Assembly: GCA_002189035.1 (NCBI GenBank)
Contig: NEEC01000002.1
Location: forward strand, 2,666,001-2,730,000
Source: Utricularia gibba
Lineage: Eukaryota > Streptophyta > Magnoliopsida > Lamiales > Lentibulariaceae
Direction of reading: 5' to 3'
DNA length: 64,000 bases
The position numbers and the translations under genes are program-made. Numbering within the stretch: position 1 is the stretch's first letter; each line of letters begins with the position of its first letter. Below the pieces are notes generated by a model, which made no database searches, was not told the DNA's origin, and saw only the letters and a list, made by a program, of their open reading frames with translations. Shown piece after piece: positions 1-13,065 of the stretch.

Positions 1-1834
1 AAGAGATGCTAGCCATCTTTGTGCTCCAAAAGCAAATCCACTCTGAATAATGTCTCTACAGAGCTGATGAATCGGAGCTTTATCTTCAATTTCCCAGTGC
101 TCCACCCATGTAACCTGATAATAACAAAACGCTAGCAAAATATAACTGCTGCACAATAAAGAAGGAAAACAGCAAGTGCTGCGCAATGTCGGGAACCTTG
201 GAGTAGCCATTTTGTGCATCTTGGATCAGACATCCAGAAGGGAGTCTGTGAGCTTTGCAAGGTGAAGAGAAATGGGATTCTTGCTGGGAAACATCGTAAG
301 AAACATCCACAATAGCCCACGAACCCGGTTCGATTTGCTGACAGAAACGGAGAAAGTAGAGTTGCCTAGTGGGAACCAATGCAGAAAGCAGTTGCAGTTC
401 TTCATACATCTGTGAACAAAATAGGAATCAACTTTTATTCAAATGGAGAATCAAAGAGGTAGAATTAATTTTGTCGCTTTGTTACCAACAGCAGTGTCCC
501 ACTCTGTCCAGATGATATCACTTCAACAGTCCTGGCTCTGGACACGATTGTAGGAAAAAGATCGACAAATTTGTTCTGTCAACAGAAATACAACATAAGA
601 AGACATGGAAGAAGTAACAGCAGCATCATTTTAAGATTTGTAAGAGGGGAAACTAACCGCGTCCATGAACATATCTACAAGTGCTAAACTGTTGATGATA
701 ACAACCCCAGAATCTCTAGAAGCTTCAATGCGCGCATTAGGATTCTTTGGCCTCGAAAACAATCCATAATAAGCTTCAAGACTGAGTATTTCCCGGCTGT
801 CTGAACTGGGCTTTACCCAAATCGGTTCATTACTATGCAACAACCTAATAAGCTCATCCAGAGCACCGGCGGCGTATTCAGCCATTATGGATTTGTCCAT
901 ATCGGTGAAGCTCATCGGAGGGAAGGGTAAGTCTGTAATCCCGCTTGATGAACTTCCTGGGAGAAGATCTAGGTCGAGAGATGGACCAGGGATGCCGTGG
1001 CCCACGAAGCTACCCATTGATAAATCTAGAGAAGAAACGTGAATTGGCTGCATTGGTGGGAGCTGAGCTATTGGTCTTCCCATGTACTTCGCGGCGATGC
1101 TTGAAACTCTATCGAGCTACAGAACGCGAAACCAGAAAGTTGTAAAAGAAGCTCGAAGTAAGGAAATCGAGAAGGGTGATCAGAGAACCTCTTGTTTCAA
1201 CTGGGCATTTTCAATACGGAGTTTTTGTTCGTCGAAGAAGGAATCCTCTGAAACTGGAGGCCCGCCGCAAGTTGGGCAAATTACGTTTTTGAGGGCTTCA
1301 CGAATCGCAATGTTCTCACATCTGATCTTGTCGTTTTCGGCTCGAAGTGCACAGTTATCTGCCCTTTCATGCTGCGCCTGCAAACAAAAAAAGAAACATG
1401 TCTTCGTCAGAAAAAAGGAAAATGCTTTTTTTCTTTCTCCATGAATCGGAGCTGTGCGTACTTTCATCTGGGTTCTCCGATTCTGAAACCAGAATTTGAT
1501 TTGGCGTGGATGCAAACCAAGTTCTCTGCTCAACAAATTTCTTGTCTTCTCATCCGGGTGGGGGCAATCTTTAAACATTCTAAACAAGAAATAGAAGCCA
1601 AAAAAACAAAGCACATCTTAGTTTCATCCACTTCGATGGGACCAGAAAACAGAAAACGAAAGGAGCATAGTACCATGACGATGCATGGAGAGAAACCAAA
1701 AAAAACAAAGGTTACCGTTCAAGCCTCTGAATTTGCTCCGCCGTGTGACGATGGTACCTCTTCTTCCTCCGATGAGAATCAGAACCTTCCTGGTGGTCCC
1801 CGCCGCTTGAGGCACCGCCGCCGCTGAACTCCAT
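1..1834 (-). CDS. HDG11: HD-ZIP class IV homeodomain-START transcription factor, 5' part
   Basis: A nuclear homeodomain-leucine zipper factor of the GL2/PDF2/HDG family, which controls epidermal cell fate. Reverse-strand exons are 1834-1716, 1579-1462, 1377-1189, 1116-658, 575-486, 409-197 and 114-1, all with GT-AG borders and consistent phase. The start at 1834 gives MEFSGGG and then a basic [10 protein letters not shown] stretch. The homeodomain follows (residues about 24-84, with [12 protein letters not shown]), then the zipper-loop-zipper region with the CPTCGGPP loop of the family. The START domain begins in the 459-bp exon. The frame runs off the window at base 1, so the rest of START and the C-terminal domain are missing. 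The linker ([20 protein letters not shown]) is most like Arabidopsis HDG11/HDG12 as I recall them, so the subgroup is likely and exact orthology is inferred. No frame break was seen. Confidence 0.93.
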
Positions 1835-2560
1835 AGCCAGTACGACGGAGAGGAGGGGGTTCTCACTCTCTCACCAGAAGACTAGGAGCATATAATTAAT
1901 AACAACGTTTCGAAAAAAAAAAAGAACCCCAGCAAGATTACAAACCATTGATTCCCATAGCACACCCTTCTTCCCCAACTAAACTCCAACACCCAGAAAC
2001 AAACAAGACAGCAACTTTATACGGCAGCACAGCAAAAAATCCGGAGATTGTTAAGGCACCAACCAAGTTTTCATTTTTAGCAAGCGAAAAGAAACTGAGA
2101 CGTCCCCCAACCCCCGCCTTCCAAACACCCAAGAGGCGCGATGGTCTCAGAGATGAAACGGGGGAAGAACAGAAACGAAATGAAATGTTGGGGGCGAGGA
2201 AGGTGAAAGACGTGGGGCAATAAAGAGGTGGGAGGGAGGAAGAGAGAAAAGTGTCCGTCGTAGTGATAATATTTTTCCTGCTCTACACTACACCTATCTC
2301 TAATACTACTTCTACCACTACTACTCCGCCCGCAGGGGTGAACAGAACCTCTTCTCTCGCCCTAATTGCTTTGCTGCTCTGCTGCAATTGCATTACATTT
2401 CCACACAGCGCCTAACTGTGACTCTGGTGAAATCGTAACCGACGGATTTATGGTATTCTGATCCCACGGCGAGAGAGAAGAAAAAAAAAAGGTGCGCAAT
2501 TAAAGACCGGATAAAATAAAGAAGAAATCATTCTCATTACAATCCGCCACAATGCGTGTG
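1835..2560. other. Upstream region of the HD-ZIP IV gene
   Basis: This is the presumed 5' UTR and promoter of the reverse-strand HD-ZIP gene. It is less AT-rich than the spacer beyond it and has purine-rich and CT-rich patches (about 2225-2260 and 2280-2330). The open frames seen here have no family resemblance and are taken as chance. I could not place a transcription start. Confidence 0.4.
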
Positions 2561-5500
2561 TAATATTATTTGTTTGGAACATTGTAAAAGTAGTTTTATT
2601 ACAAAAATTACAATGATTTTTTATTATTAATAATTTATTTAATTAATACGAATAATTCCAATTTCAAAAAAAAAACAAAATCGGTTCTTATTTTTAAAAA
2701 ATTACAACAACAAAAATTTTATTTTATAAATGTAATTCTTGAAAAATAATTTTCAAAAAATCATTTTATTATTAAATGTAAACCACTTTTATTAAAAAAA
2801 AAAGAAATGTAAGCATTTTTTATTTTAATTAGATGTATAAATCTAACTTTTGTTTTTATTGGAATTGTTTTTCTATAAAACAGAATAAAAAATAACTTTA
2901 CATCTTCTTTTTTTCAATTAAAAATGCTTTTACAAAAAGAATGTTTCTTTGAAATAAAATTTTCATTTTCATTTTCTTATTCAAAATGGGAAATCTAAAT
3001 CTATGTTTTGATTGTTACAAGACACAAAATTTTCATAAATTAAAAAATTAGAAATAAAAATAATAATAAGAATTAGGCCCATTTCATAGTTTGATTTTAA
3101 TTTTTAAATAAAAATAATATTTAAAAATATCCAATTAGACTAATTCAATTTGATTTTAAAACACCTCATGAATATAGTTACTAAAAATCATGTGATTATT
3201 TAATATGATACTTTTTTAATTGAGAAAACACAATATTTTATGTTGGAATATTGAGATAGGTGACCTGAGCACCTCCCATTCCCGACGTGGCAACTGTGTT
3301 AAGAGACTAAGACAGGTATTAAACTTGGTAATCATTAATTACAATTATTAATAATTAAACAATTAAGTGGTTCTGTCTCTCATTCCCGCCCACGTGTTTC
3401 CTTCCTTTCAGAATAATTGTGCAATCTCCCCCTTAATCATCATTCCACGCTTTTCCTGCACGTGCCATCTGTTTCCTATGTAAGTGTTTGAAAAGATATA
3501 TATACTCATTTAAAAATAAAAAAAAGGCAAATTAGAGAATGGATCAAATGCAACTGTTTGAAATATAATTCCACATATTTAAGTTATTATATTTCATACT
3601 ATTATGTTTAATAAATATAAACTACACATGAGATAAATAGAAGTTCTGAAAATCAATAAATATTTTACAATCATCGAGGTTGTTCTTTTTCAATAATATT
3701 CTGAAACGATTCTTTTAAATAATTTTTAAGATTTTAATTTTTAATAAAAAGTCGAATAACTTCATAAATTATTTAATTCACTGAATTTATATTTCAATGA
3801 TTAAAGAATAAATTAATTAAAAAATTATAATATTCAATTTTTATCTATTCTAACAATACGTTTATATCATAATATTATATTATATTATAATTTAATTTAT
3901 TAAAATTTACAAGATATATTTTATTTTATTAATTTTATAATAATATACAAAATATTTTTGCAATTTCAAATTTATTTTCAATATAATTTCAAAGTTGATT
4001 ATATTTTATATAAAATCAATGAAGATGAATGGAGTTGAACGGCTGGGATCATTGGAAAAGGGAAAAAAAAAAGGAAAGAAACCTAATCTTTTTGAAAAGT
4101 GGAAGAGGGACATGTCTTAATATTCGCACCAGAAGTACCGGAGAAGGCGACTGTTGTTTGTTAGGGCAAATAATTTTTTGAACTGTAAAATATAAAACGA
4201 GAATAAATGTCCCCAAAGTCAATGCCTTTTAATATTTTTATTAAATATAACGAAAGAAAAGAAAAGACAGGAGATGGGCAATGAATGAGGCAATGGACCT
4301 GGCACTCTCTTATTTGCCTTTTTGGTTTGTATTTATTCCCATAAAATAATATAAATAATAATCGTTTTGTAATAAAAGAGGGGGAGGGTAAAAGGAGGAC
4401 AGGACAGTCGCATTTACTTGTATATTATTATATAATATAACTAGCCTGGGGCCTCCTTTTGTTCCTGTGAACACTCATCAATGCCCCCCGCCGGCGCCGC
4501 CTACCGGAGGAGCCCATTCCGGCGGGTGTGTCCGCCCTGTAAAGTGTGTACTCCCTACTTTTGGTCCACTCACCCCTGTACCTGTACCTGTATTGTATTC
4601 TATTGCCGTGTGGGTTTTTTTTTTATTTTTATATTTAATAATATAACAAAGATTCCTTTTTTTCGCTTTTGCATGGAGGGGCAAATAATGGTGACCCCAT
4701 TTCACTTATTATTAATATTATTGGAATGAAAATTCACAAGATGCTTAGGGGAGAATGAATATTTTTTATATCCACTTTAAAAAGACTTTTTGTCATTATC
4801 AACTAATATGTAAGGTAGAAGTATTGTTATGATATATCATAATAACAGATGGGAAAGATAATATATCCAAATATAGGTACTTTAATGATCTAGCATGAGG
4901 TATTTCATGTAAGAGTAGAGAATGTAAAATCATGAAGGTTAAGTGTTCAAATAGATAATATTGTGCAAAAATATAGTAATTTGCTACATTTCGTATTAGA
5001 ACCAAACCCAAACTCATGTTAATGGTAGAATGAGAATAAGGATATTCAATATATAAGACGAGTAGAACATAAGGTAAAAGGTCTTGTGATAATATACAAC
5101 ATTAATTATTAATGAGAGAATGATATACATCAATATAAATACTCCTTAAATAATATTTTTACACCTAACTTCTTTCTTCTTTGCATTTAAAAATAAGGAT
5201 GATACAATTGTATTTTTCATATAAATAAAATACTTTCATTAAATTAATTATTATTTATCAACCAAATATTTCTAATCTCATTCATATATCCCTATTAAAC
5301 TATTTCCCTACATATTGATATGGGGGAAGGAGGCACATCTTTAGAGTTCCATTTCTTGGTACATAATAAAGGAGTTGAGTTGACGGGCGTGTACGGTCAT
5401 GACATATGGGTTACTCCAACATGGCAAAATAAGTGGCGTTGCCTTGGGGTTGGATAGCTAGGGATCCATGTCCATGTGATGTGTGTTACTGCTAATGATA

Positions 5501-7080
5501 TGCCATCAAGGGCTTGTCTTATGTTGAACATAGAGGAGCAGGCTTGATAATAATGATGATGAAATCAGCTTAGGATGTTAGTGGTAATTAAATGATATAT
5601 AGTTAATGTGGGCATTCATAATCTAAGCTTGGATTCATTCCAACAAAACACCACTCATGAATGCATCCACAAGCCTATCAAATAAACTATGGGGCCTCTG
5701 TCACATATTCTGTAACCTTGCTAGGGTTTATATTCATGCCCTAGGCCACAATAAATCTCACCTCCGCCTTCGGAGTCATGTTGGGGTGCCGTCCATTCAC
5801 TAAGCATGCTTTAAGCACTTGGTCTCACCCCCCCCCCCCCCCCCCCCCCAATGGTGCGGTTCATGTGCTATTTTGCTAGTATGAAATTACTCGGGTACGA
5901 TCATATTAACGTTAGTATATTAGGATAAGTGATCCTTTAGATCATCCATGAACGAACTTCATGGCTTGCCAACTTATGATGATCATTGGTTGCATGAAGT
6001 TTGATAGACTATAGTCATGTGTTACTATTAGAATAAATAATCTTATATCGAGAAATAAAAATAAAATAATTAAATGCATAAGAAATTATAGATTACTATC
6101 AATTAATTTAATTTTTTAATGTAATTCATATTTTTTTAATATAATTAAAATTTATATGTATTCATTCAATCCATTGAATTCTTAATTTCAACAATGATGT
6201 TCCAAAATTCGTGTCATATCAGTTGCTTGGCTCGTAGAGAATTCGTGAAGAGTAAGAATCAAATAAGAAATGAATTAATGAAACCTGAATATAAATTGAA
6301 CGATGGAGGAAAATGTAATAAATAATAAATAAAAGAAAAGACATCCGGGATCTTCCCTATGGGTGATCCTAACCACCAACTGAAAAATAATATTATAATA
6401 TTACGAAGGGCGCGCAGCAAGTTGCGGGAACGCTGACCACTTGGTAATTAATATTCGATTTATTGATGATTCGTTTTGGTACATTAGATTTTGTCGTTCC
6501 GTTGACTTCTACAATTTTATTGCAATAAACAATCCCAACACCCAACTCCCTTCTAATGTTTTGCACCCAAATAATTATTTGCATTTGCATCTCTCACCGA
6601 TATATTATCAATTCGAGAAAATACGAAGAAAATAGAATGATAGTGTTGGTCGTGCTACAAATAGTTAGTTAAACTATGGCGGTTATATGTCGTTGTTTCA
6701 AAATTGAAACCCTACCCGGGTCACGCCCATACAAAGGAGGGTTTTTAATTATAGGTGTTTGATCGAACCAATTTGATCGGTCAAACTTGAAATGTTTGAA
6801 AACCTACAATCAAATATCGTACGAAATTAAAATTAAGTTTGGAAAAATCACTATGTAATTGATTTTAACGGAATTGAAAATTTTAATAAAATTAAAATTG
6901 ATATATGTTTGGAATTCAAGAATAATTATTATATAATGTTTCAAGAATAACGCTTCGAAACCCTATGTTTCACTGCTTCCGTTTCATCATTTCCAAACAA
7001 ACATAGAGATTGATGAGAATCATCACTCTAAACACGGATCGACGTTTGATCAATTTTTGAATGAGTGACGATTTGCAAAA
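2561..7080. other. AT-rich intergenic spacer
   Basis: Very AT-rich DNA with long A and T tracts and no coding exon I can support. A short GC-rich patch at about 4480-4580 and the segment at 5330-5960 have a different base composition and may be remnants of inserted elements, but I recognised no terminal repeats or protein. It also contains the long C run listed separately. Confidence 0.5.
5828..5849 (+). repeat. Poly-C tract, 22 C
   Basis: An uninterrupted run of 22 C on the given strand, seen directly. Such runs are unstable and hard to sequence, so the true length is uncertain. Confidence 0.95.
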
Positions 7081-7110
7081 TCAATAATACAAGGTGGGTA
7101 GATCTTGTGG

Positions 7111-7128
7111 AATGGGCTGTGGCCCATT
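7111..7128. promoter_or_regulatory. Palindromic site II-like element upstream of TIM14
   Basis: AATGGGC and GCCCATT form perfect 7-bp arms around TGTG. GGCCCA is the core of site II elements bound by TCP factors, often found upstream of plant genes for mitochondrial and ribosomal proteins. It lies about 725 bp before the TIM14 start codon. Its role is inferred, and the distance is large unless transcription starts near here. Confidence 0.35.
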
Positions 7129-7835
7129 AAAGTTACCCGGCCCGGTTAGAGAACGGGCGACCCGGAAAACAGTTGAGATACGGGGGATACTGGACCATGT
7201 CATCAAAGCAAAAGATGATAAGCAACGGCATCAAGGCTCATCAGATGTACGGCCACAGGGGAGCCCCCCTCCGCTCCCCGACCGTACAAGACTGGCTGTC
7301 TTTTTTGGACACCCGCCTGCGGGAATTCGTTATGCAATCAAAAAGGGTTCGCGTATGGTAGTTCAAGGAAAACGCAGGCGCTTGTAAGAAGATGAAGGGG
7401 AGGCTGGTTTTATCCGGTCAGCTCGGAATTCTTACTTGTCCGGGATGACAAATTATGAAGAAAATTTGAATTTGAATTTACGTTGTATTAATTATAAAAC
7501 AATTTATATGCAGACGAACGCTTTTAGAAGTCGTGTTTAGTTTGAGGCGCGGCCCTAGCTAGCCCTGGTGTTGGTTTCTTTCTTGTGGAGCAAGTTAGAG
7601 AGATTGAAAAGGGGGACGGGACTGACGACTGTAAGAAACCAAAGCTAAGAATTCAGGGCATCGGCTTGGGGGTAGATAAGGTTATTCAGACAGTAATTTG
7701 TGATTGTTGCTCTGTTTTTTTTTTTTTTTGAAAGGTGAAGGGAAGTTGCTAATGTTCCTTTTTTCCCGTTTCTGCAGGATTTTGGGAGCAGGGCGCTTGA
7801 ATTGAGTATCTGGGGTTTGTTACGGATCCATCAAA
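7129..7835 (+). other. Putative TIM14 promoter and 5' leader
   Basis: A GC-richer stretch (7090-7390) with short open frames and no recognised family, then ordinary sequence up to the TIM14 start codon. A T-rich tract followed by CTGCAG near 7780 could be a 5'-UTR intron acceptor. The open frames at 7094-7387 and 7173-7361 overlap each other in different frames and show no domain, so I do not call a gene. Confidence 0.35.
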
Positions 7836-8695
7836 ATGGTACCTTTTCCTATCCCTACTTCTCCATCTCCTCTCTTCTTTATATCGGTTACGTGTCTTGA
7901 TTTCGGGGGGCAAAAGACGGATACGTGTGTTCGTTTGTAGTAGTACACTTTTGTGAAATAGCGTTGAAGATGTGTGTGATTAGGGCTTTTTCTGTCGCCC
8001 GGATTGGTCCGCGTTTTATGTTAGATTGTTTTTCTAAGAATGACCATTGGCGACAGAAGAAGAACACGAAGCCCTTTAAGCCCTAGTCTTGGTGTTTTAA
8101 TTGGCTTCAACATCATTAGTCTGCTGCTTGTAAACTGTCATCAAACACCTCTGTGTTCGAAGGATCCCTGTGTATGTCTCATGACTGATGGTTGATTTAA
8201 CGATAGAAGAAGCATGATTTCCCCCATATGGGAGTGGCTTGTGTCTACAAAAGTTATTCTTAATTTCATTTTTCTTCTCCATAAGGCATCAATCGCTGTA
8301 ACTGGAGTTGCTATCGGACTGCTGCCATGGGGGCGAGATACTTGCTAAGAGCATGGCAGGCGTTTAGAGCCCGGCCTGCAGTTCCCCATGTACGCAGATT
8401 TTATCCTGGTGGATTCGAACCAGTCATGACGAGGCGAGAGGCTGCTCGTATTCTTGGAGTAAGGTACCTAATACATCATTCCTTCAACAGGAACTTATCC
8501 CTGATCTTAATGTTTTGGCCCCTGATTTCATCAAACAGAGAACATGCTCCTGTTGAGAAGATCAAGGAGGCTCACATCAGGGTGATGAAAGCTAACCATC
8601 CAGATCTTGGCGGAAGCCATTATCTCTCGTTGAAGATCTCTGAAGCCAGAGATATCCTACTAAGGAAAACCGGTAATCCAGATTCTGCATTCTGA
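7836..8695 (+). CDS. TIM14: Mitochondrial import motor subunit TIM14/PAM18 (DnaJ-type), with one apparent frameshift
   Basis: A J-protein of the inner mitochondrial membrane that stimulates mtHsp70 in the presequence import motor. Exons are 7836-7838 (start codon alone, as I recall for Arabidopsis homologues), 8286-8463 and 8539-8695. Exon 2 opens MASIAVTGVAIG, a match to the family membrane segment, but the frame then differs by one base from the one encoding RYLLRAWQAFRARP. Adding one base in the G run at 8329-8333 gives 112 residues, the length I recall for the Arabidopsis protein, with RY and AWQ at the expected places. The J domain is clear (TRREAARILGVR and the HPD motif in ANHPDLGGSHY) and the end is GNPDSAF. 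The 75-bp second intron is in frame and open, so it could be misread as coding. Translation from the ATG at 8327 would lack the membrane anchor. Confidence 0.9.
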
Positions 8696-11600
8696 TGATA
8701 GGAACCACTGGTTTGGCTGGCTGGTGCATCATCAGTGGATTCATGTGCTATTCAGCGAACGTTTTTGCAGAGCCATATGGATTGCTCATTTGCCACTCTC
8801 CATCCCCTTTTCACAGCTTTGCCTTGAACTTTTCTTCTTCTTTTTAGGTGCATTTGTATTCTGCTCTTTCAAGATCATCTTTTTTCTCTTCTGCGTTCTT
8901 CATCTCAAGTTAAACCCTTTTTAAACCGGGTCGAGGACTGGACCGAAAAATGAGTAATAAAACCTGAAAAAAAAACCCAAAATAGAACCGAAAACAAGAC
9001 CTTTATTGTTCTTCATAAGTTATATATATGAAGCATATGTTCTCCACACATTCTTCATTTTACAATCTTATTTTATTAAGAATGAGAATAAGTAAAATGA
9101 GAAAGAGATTTTTTTTTATATTATGTAAAATATTATATTTTTAAGAATGAGAATTTAACTTGCATAAAAATGAAAAATTAAAAATTCTCTATGCTATGTT
9201 TATTTTTACATTCTCATTCTGTAAAATGAGAATATAATAAACAAATGCATACAAAATAAGCCCGAAATGTGGGCATTAGTCCCTATTGGGCTCGATCCCT
9301 CAAGAAAGCTGCACAAGCCCAATCTACAATTGCGCCATGTAAATAAAATATTTCCCGAAATTTTTCCTTGAAATTGGGTAAAAATAGTCTCTATTATTTG
9401 TATTTATAATAAAATTGATTTCCAATGTAAAAGCATAATTCTTCTTCAATTCAATTTATTATATTGCCAATCATCGTTCGGTAGTGCGCACTCCGACTCC
9501 TGTCACCTATGGAGTGGAATATTTTTCTACTTTCTCTTACATATTAAATAAAAAAAGTTTAATTAAGAATAATCAATTTTTTCACACACATCATAAAAAA
9601 TGACTAAATTTCTAATACACACTCGGCAATGAGCATCCTTGGTGCGCATTGCTGACCCTGTCGACGGAAGGTTATGGACGGAATGGGGCAGCCGGCCAAC
9701 GCTGGTCAATCAATTTATTATTAAAATAATAATATATAAAGTAAAAAAATATAAAATTAAATATTATTAAAAGTTAATGATTATCCCATTAAATATATTA
9801 TTTTTATTTAATATTAAAGACCCAATATTCTTTTTTTAATAAACAGTATGAATATCTGGAGTCAGGTGTCTGATTCATTATGTGTGGATACTGTTATTGG
9901 TAATGGAGCATCAACATCCATGGCCATGATGGTGTTCTCTTAGACATGCATAAAACGTCATCATCTTGCATGCATATCCATGAAGGATGATTATGCATTT
10001 AATAAAAAAACAGGAAAAAATCATATTCAGAAAAGGAAAAAGAAAAGCATAGAAGATATTTGCCACATTGGAGTGCTATGAAGGTGGAAAAGATACGTCT
10101 GTGTCCAACCTGTCTTTCGATTCGCGACTCCAAATAAATTGGGTGATCTGCTCCACACCGATCCCTATCCTCCTATCCTAATAGCCGACGTGTCAACCCG
10201 GCCGCCTTACGATCCCTTCTTTTCTTGAGGGTCCCAACAGCGACATCTTTTTGTTTTCTTGTTGGAGATGGAGGGCCCACAAGGAAAAAAAAAAGGCTAA
10301 AGGAGATATGGCCAGATTTCTAAAAATTTAGAATGAATAGTTAATTTTTTAAAAATTTATAATATAAATAAAACTCAAATTTTACAATTAAATTTGGATA
10401 TAAAAATTTCAAAACATTCAATAAATTAACTATTCATTCTAGATTATAATACACATGTAATGAATCAACTATTCATTCCTTCATTATGGGTTTTTTTAGT
10501 AATGGGAACAAATACATTATTTATTGAGAATTAATTTTATCAAAATATTAAAATTAGGTTTTTCGATGCAATTTACTTTAAAAAATAAAATATTTAGTGA
10601 TAAAAAAATGATGTCTGCATATATTAATAAATAATGATCCAATGCTATGATAGATGTGTACGATTATAGTAATTTATGTAATTTAGATGTATTCATGTTT
10701 AAAATAAAGATTATTTATTAAATGTCGCTATATAAAGAACTTATTGACTCATTTATTATTCACATGCTTTTCCATTATTCCAACCTTATTCATTCTATTT
10801 AAACCGTATATGGTAGCTATATCGGTATAGATTATCCTGATATAAATTTTTTTTGATTGAAGGTATAAAAATAAGGAGCGATGTTGATGTTGAAAATTTT
10901 ATAACTTATAGAGAATAAAAAAGTATTTCGAGAAAATTTATTCTCAATTATCAAACATATTATTATTATCCCGTATGTTGTGATATCTCATGTTACCTTA
11001 TTATCAAACATGACCTTACATTCTAACACCGATTTAAGCCGATCCCTTACTTTTCGGTCTTTTTCTCATACGATGAGATTTTTGGCACCATGAGTTTATT
11101 TAATGATAATACTTATTATATATCTTTTTGTTTTTTTTAAATTTTATTTTTTATTTTTTATGTCCGCGAATTCGTATAAAACAGGATAATAACCATTTTA
11201 TATTGGACGCTACAGAGCTAGAGCTTAATTGTGATATCACAACTAAATAAATAAATAGATTGGTAGATGAATAGGACACGTGCCAGGAGAAGCAATGCTG
11301 AGATGCGCCAGCTGGACTCCACGGATGAACGGATGGGCTCCTCCATTCACATAAATCTTGATAAGTATTAGACACGAAAACGCAACTCCTGACTTTTTGA
11401 TATGTATGGAAATCATATATAAATAAACACATGGTTTCCCAACACACAAAATTAAATATGATATCAACATCGATATCAATATCATATTATTGACATACTC
11501 TCCAATGATGGATGTTGAACTTAAAAACTATATTTGAAAACTAATTATATTTTACTAAAATCAATTATATTTTCCTAGGATTGATTATATCTTTCAAATG

Positions 11601-13065
11601 TATATTTGATTCTCTCTTATAAAAAATAATTTTTGATAATCAACTCAATTCTGTAAGAAATATGGATATGCATATTTTTATACATCATTTTTTTAATAAT
11701 TTATTTTGAGAAATAAATTTAATATTATACCTATTTGATAAATATTGATAAATAAATATTATAAAAATTAAATCGTATTTTTAAAATATTGATTTTCAAT
11801 TTGATAAATATTGATATTATATAATATGTTTGATTTAAATAAATTCATAACATATTATTATTATTAAATATAGATAAATATTTCATTTACTTATAAAAAT
11901 CAATTCTTATTTTTTTTCAATTCAAATATTAATTAATTCTATAAGATTTATTTTTAAAAAAACAACTCCAATCATATATCAATTGTAGGGTGATTTTTCA
12001 AACGGTGTCTAAATTTGAGGGGAGGAGATAGTCTTCACAATTAGAAAGTAAATTAAAACACATTGAAAAAAAGACGAACCTAGTGATGAGGATGGATGTT
12101 ATCGACCCACGCGGATGTTACGCACCGCCTCACCCACCAATCCCCCATATCCAACCACCACCCTCAAATATAGTAATAATAATAATAATAATAGAAAATA
12201 ATAATTATGTTTATTACAAGATTTTTCTAGTTAATTTTGTAGTAACAAAATGCAACCTTGGTGACTTAAGGTATTTGATATAGAACAAAATTTGAAAAGA
12301 AAAATTATTTTTTAAGTTGTTTGATTTATTTTTATTTTACAATAAAATACTTTAGTTTGTACAAAATTAAGTCAAAAATTTTAACAATGAAATCATTTTA
12401 CAGCATTTCATCTGAAAAACTCGTTGGAACTAACTAAATATTGTATCATTCACTTTCATTTCTTTTTTTATTAAATAATTATGCATTCTTTTCAAATAAA
12501 TCATAAAAAACTTTAAATTATGTTTTCTAAATTATATTGCAAGTGTGAAAATTCACTTAAAATTTAAAATTTTTTTATGATTTATTTGAAAAGAACATAT
12601 AATTATTTAATCAAAAAAAAGAAATGAAAGCAAATGATACAATGTTTAATTAATTCCGATGAGTTTTTGGATGTAATTTCATAAAATAGTGTATTGGTAA
12701 ATGTTTTGACTGGATATTTTAAAAGTTAAAGTGTTGTACTGTAAAATGAATAAAACGCGTAAAAGATTCTGATTTAAAAACGATTATTTCTAAATTTGAA
12801 ATATAAATAGGTCGAGTGGGGCCCGCGGGGCGCACCTCGAAATATCTCTCATTTAATAACGATTATTCATTTTGTAAATATTTGGTGCGGAATATGCAGG
12901 ACCGTCCGTGGTCAAGTATGTGGGTCCCACAGACACAGCCGCAGCCAGCCACGCCGGGGGGTGGGATGCTTCTTCTTCTTTGCTGGCTATAAATGCGGCT
13001 TCGTCGACTGATTCTTTGTTCTCCTCTCCTGCGTCATTGGGCTGCGCTTCAAACATCAGTGCCTG
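8696..13065. other. AT-rich intergenic spacer
   Basis: No coding exon is supported. It contains the TIM14 3' region, many A/T tracts, a (TAA)n-like run near 12174-12190, and a few GC-richer patches (9640-9700, 10130-10290, 11260-11350) with no recognised protein. Short open frames (11151-11485, 12083-12283) are in low-complexity or mixed sequence and were dismissed. The last 250 bp are presumed promoter and leader of the BTB-TAZ gene. Confidence 0.45.

Noticed and set aside
4478-4729. Overlapping open frames on both strands in a GC-rich patch
   Set aside because: No domain, low complexity, and no splice or promoter context. Treated as spacer.
7094-7387. Two overlapping open frames of 97 and 62 codons
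   Set aside because: Different frames of the same stretch with no recognised domain. It lies where the TIM14 promoter or leader is expected.
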